The notes under the pieces are model-generated. The model was not told the origin of the DNA. It saw only the letters and a program-made list of their open reading frames with translations, and did no database searches. This document shows positions 41,381 to 41,410 of a DNA stretch of 41,410 nt, in pieces. Every line of letters begins with the position of its first letter. The first letter of the stretch is position 1. The position numbers and the translations under genes are program-made. Source of the DNA: Candidatus Scybalocola fimicaballi (GTDB lineage: Bacteria > Bacteroidota > Bacteroidia > Bacteroidales > Paludibacteraceae). The stretch lies in assembly GCA_002317115.1 (NCBI GenBank), contig DCIP01000124.1, positions 1 to 41,410 on the forward strand, read 5' to 3'.

Positions 41381-41410
41381 TATTGATTCTGTTTAAATCC
41401 AAGATTATAA

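Noticed and set aside
1..41410. CRISPR arrays, tRNA or rRNA genes
   Set aside because: No regularly spaced direct repeats of 25-40 bases and no cloverleaf or rRNA signatures were noticed on either strand by reading; a tRNA scan would settle it.

Overview
The window looks like a chromosomal segment of an AT-rich Bacteroidales bacterium from a gut or rumen-like habitat. The signs are Bacteroidetes-type promoters (TTTG, about 19-20 bases, then TAnnTTTG), weak use of Shine-Dalgarno sites, secreted multidomain proteins with type IX secretion (T9SS) C-terminal sorting domains, a GH5 cellulase, and a Wzx/Wzy polysaccharide locus. No rRNA, tRNA, CRISPR array or insertion sequence was recognised.

Region 1 (1-21988) is a surface-polysaccharide locus. 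On the minus strand at its left edge is a NusG/UpxY-like regulator that appears to carry two NGN-like halves (138-1460). A perfect Bacteroidetes promoter at 1512-1542 drives the plus-strand locus through a leader of about 150 nt with overlapping hairpins. The genes are then: UDP-HexNAc 6-dehydrogenase; Wzx-type flippase; acyltransferase; a nucleotide-sugar module (DegT/DnrJ aminotransferase, ATP-grasp ligase, SDR, second ATP-grasp); a GT2 pseudogene; a WecF-like GT56 transferase; GT2; EpsG-like polymerase; GT2; a secreted clan-A glycoside hydrolase; GT2; an RmlC-like epimerase with an altered active site; GT8; UDP-galactopyranose mutase (glf); and an SDR epimerase. My reading is a Wzx/Wzy-made repeat unit with a hexuronic acid, galactofuranose, and a TDP-linked 4-amino-6-deoxyhexose probably acylated by ATP-grasp ligases. 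There is no initiating phosphosugar transferase, no Wza/Wzc and no rmlA/rmlB here, so those must be encoded elsewhere.

Region 2 (21989-25514) holds the terminators and repeats between the converging locus and galE, then galE, a second acyltransferase (both minus strand), and a plus-strand gmhA-type phosphoheptose isomerase with its own promoter and terminator.

Region 3 (25572-41410) is entirely minus strand and mixed: a PD-(D/E)XK transposase-family nuclease; a secreted GH5 cellulase with carbohydrate-binding modules and a T9SS tail; a small lipoprotein; a serpin; a decayed Ig-like/T9SS surface protein with three lesions; a TerB-DnaJ membrane protein; a truncated DUF1016 nuclease; a LysE-family exporter; and a 1956-residue alpha-2-macroglobulin. 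A serpin and a macroglobulin so close together suggest defence against host or competitor proteases.

Base composition differs across the locus. The ends (dehydrogenase, last SDR, galE) look like the flanking genome, while the Wzx-to-GT8 interior is much more AT-rich, as expected for an exchangeable serotype cassette. For example, 60 bases from 21361 contain 31 G/C and 60 bases from 13621 contain 15. All assignments come from reading the sequence; no database search was run.
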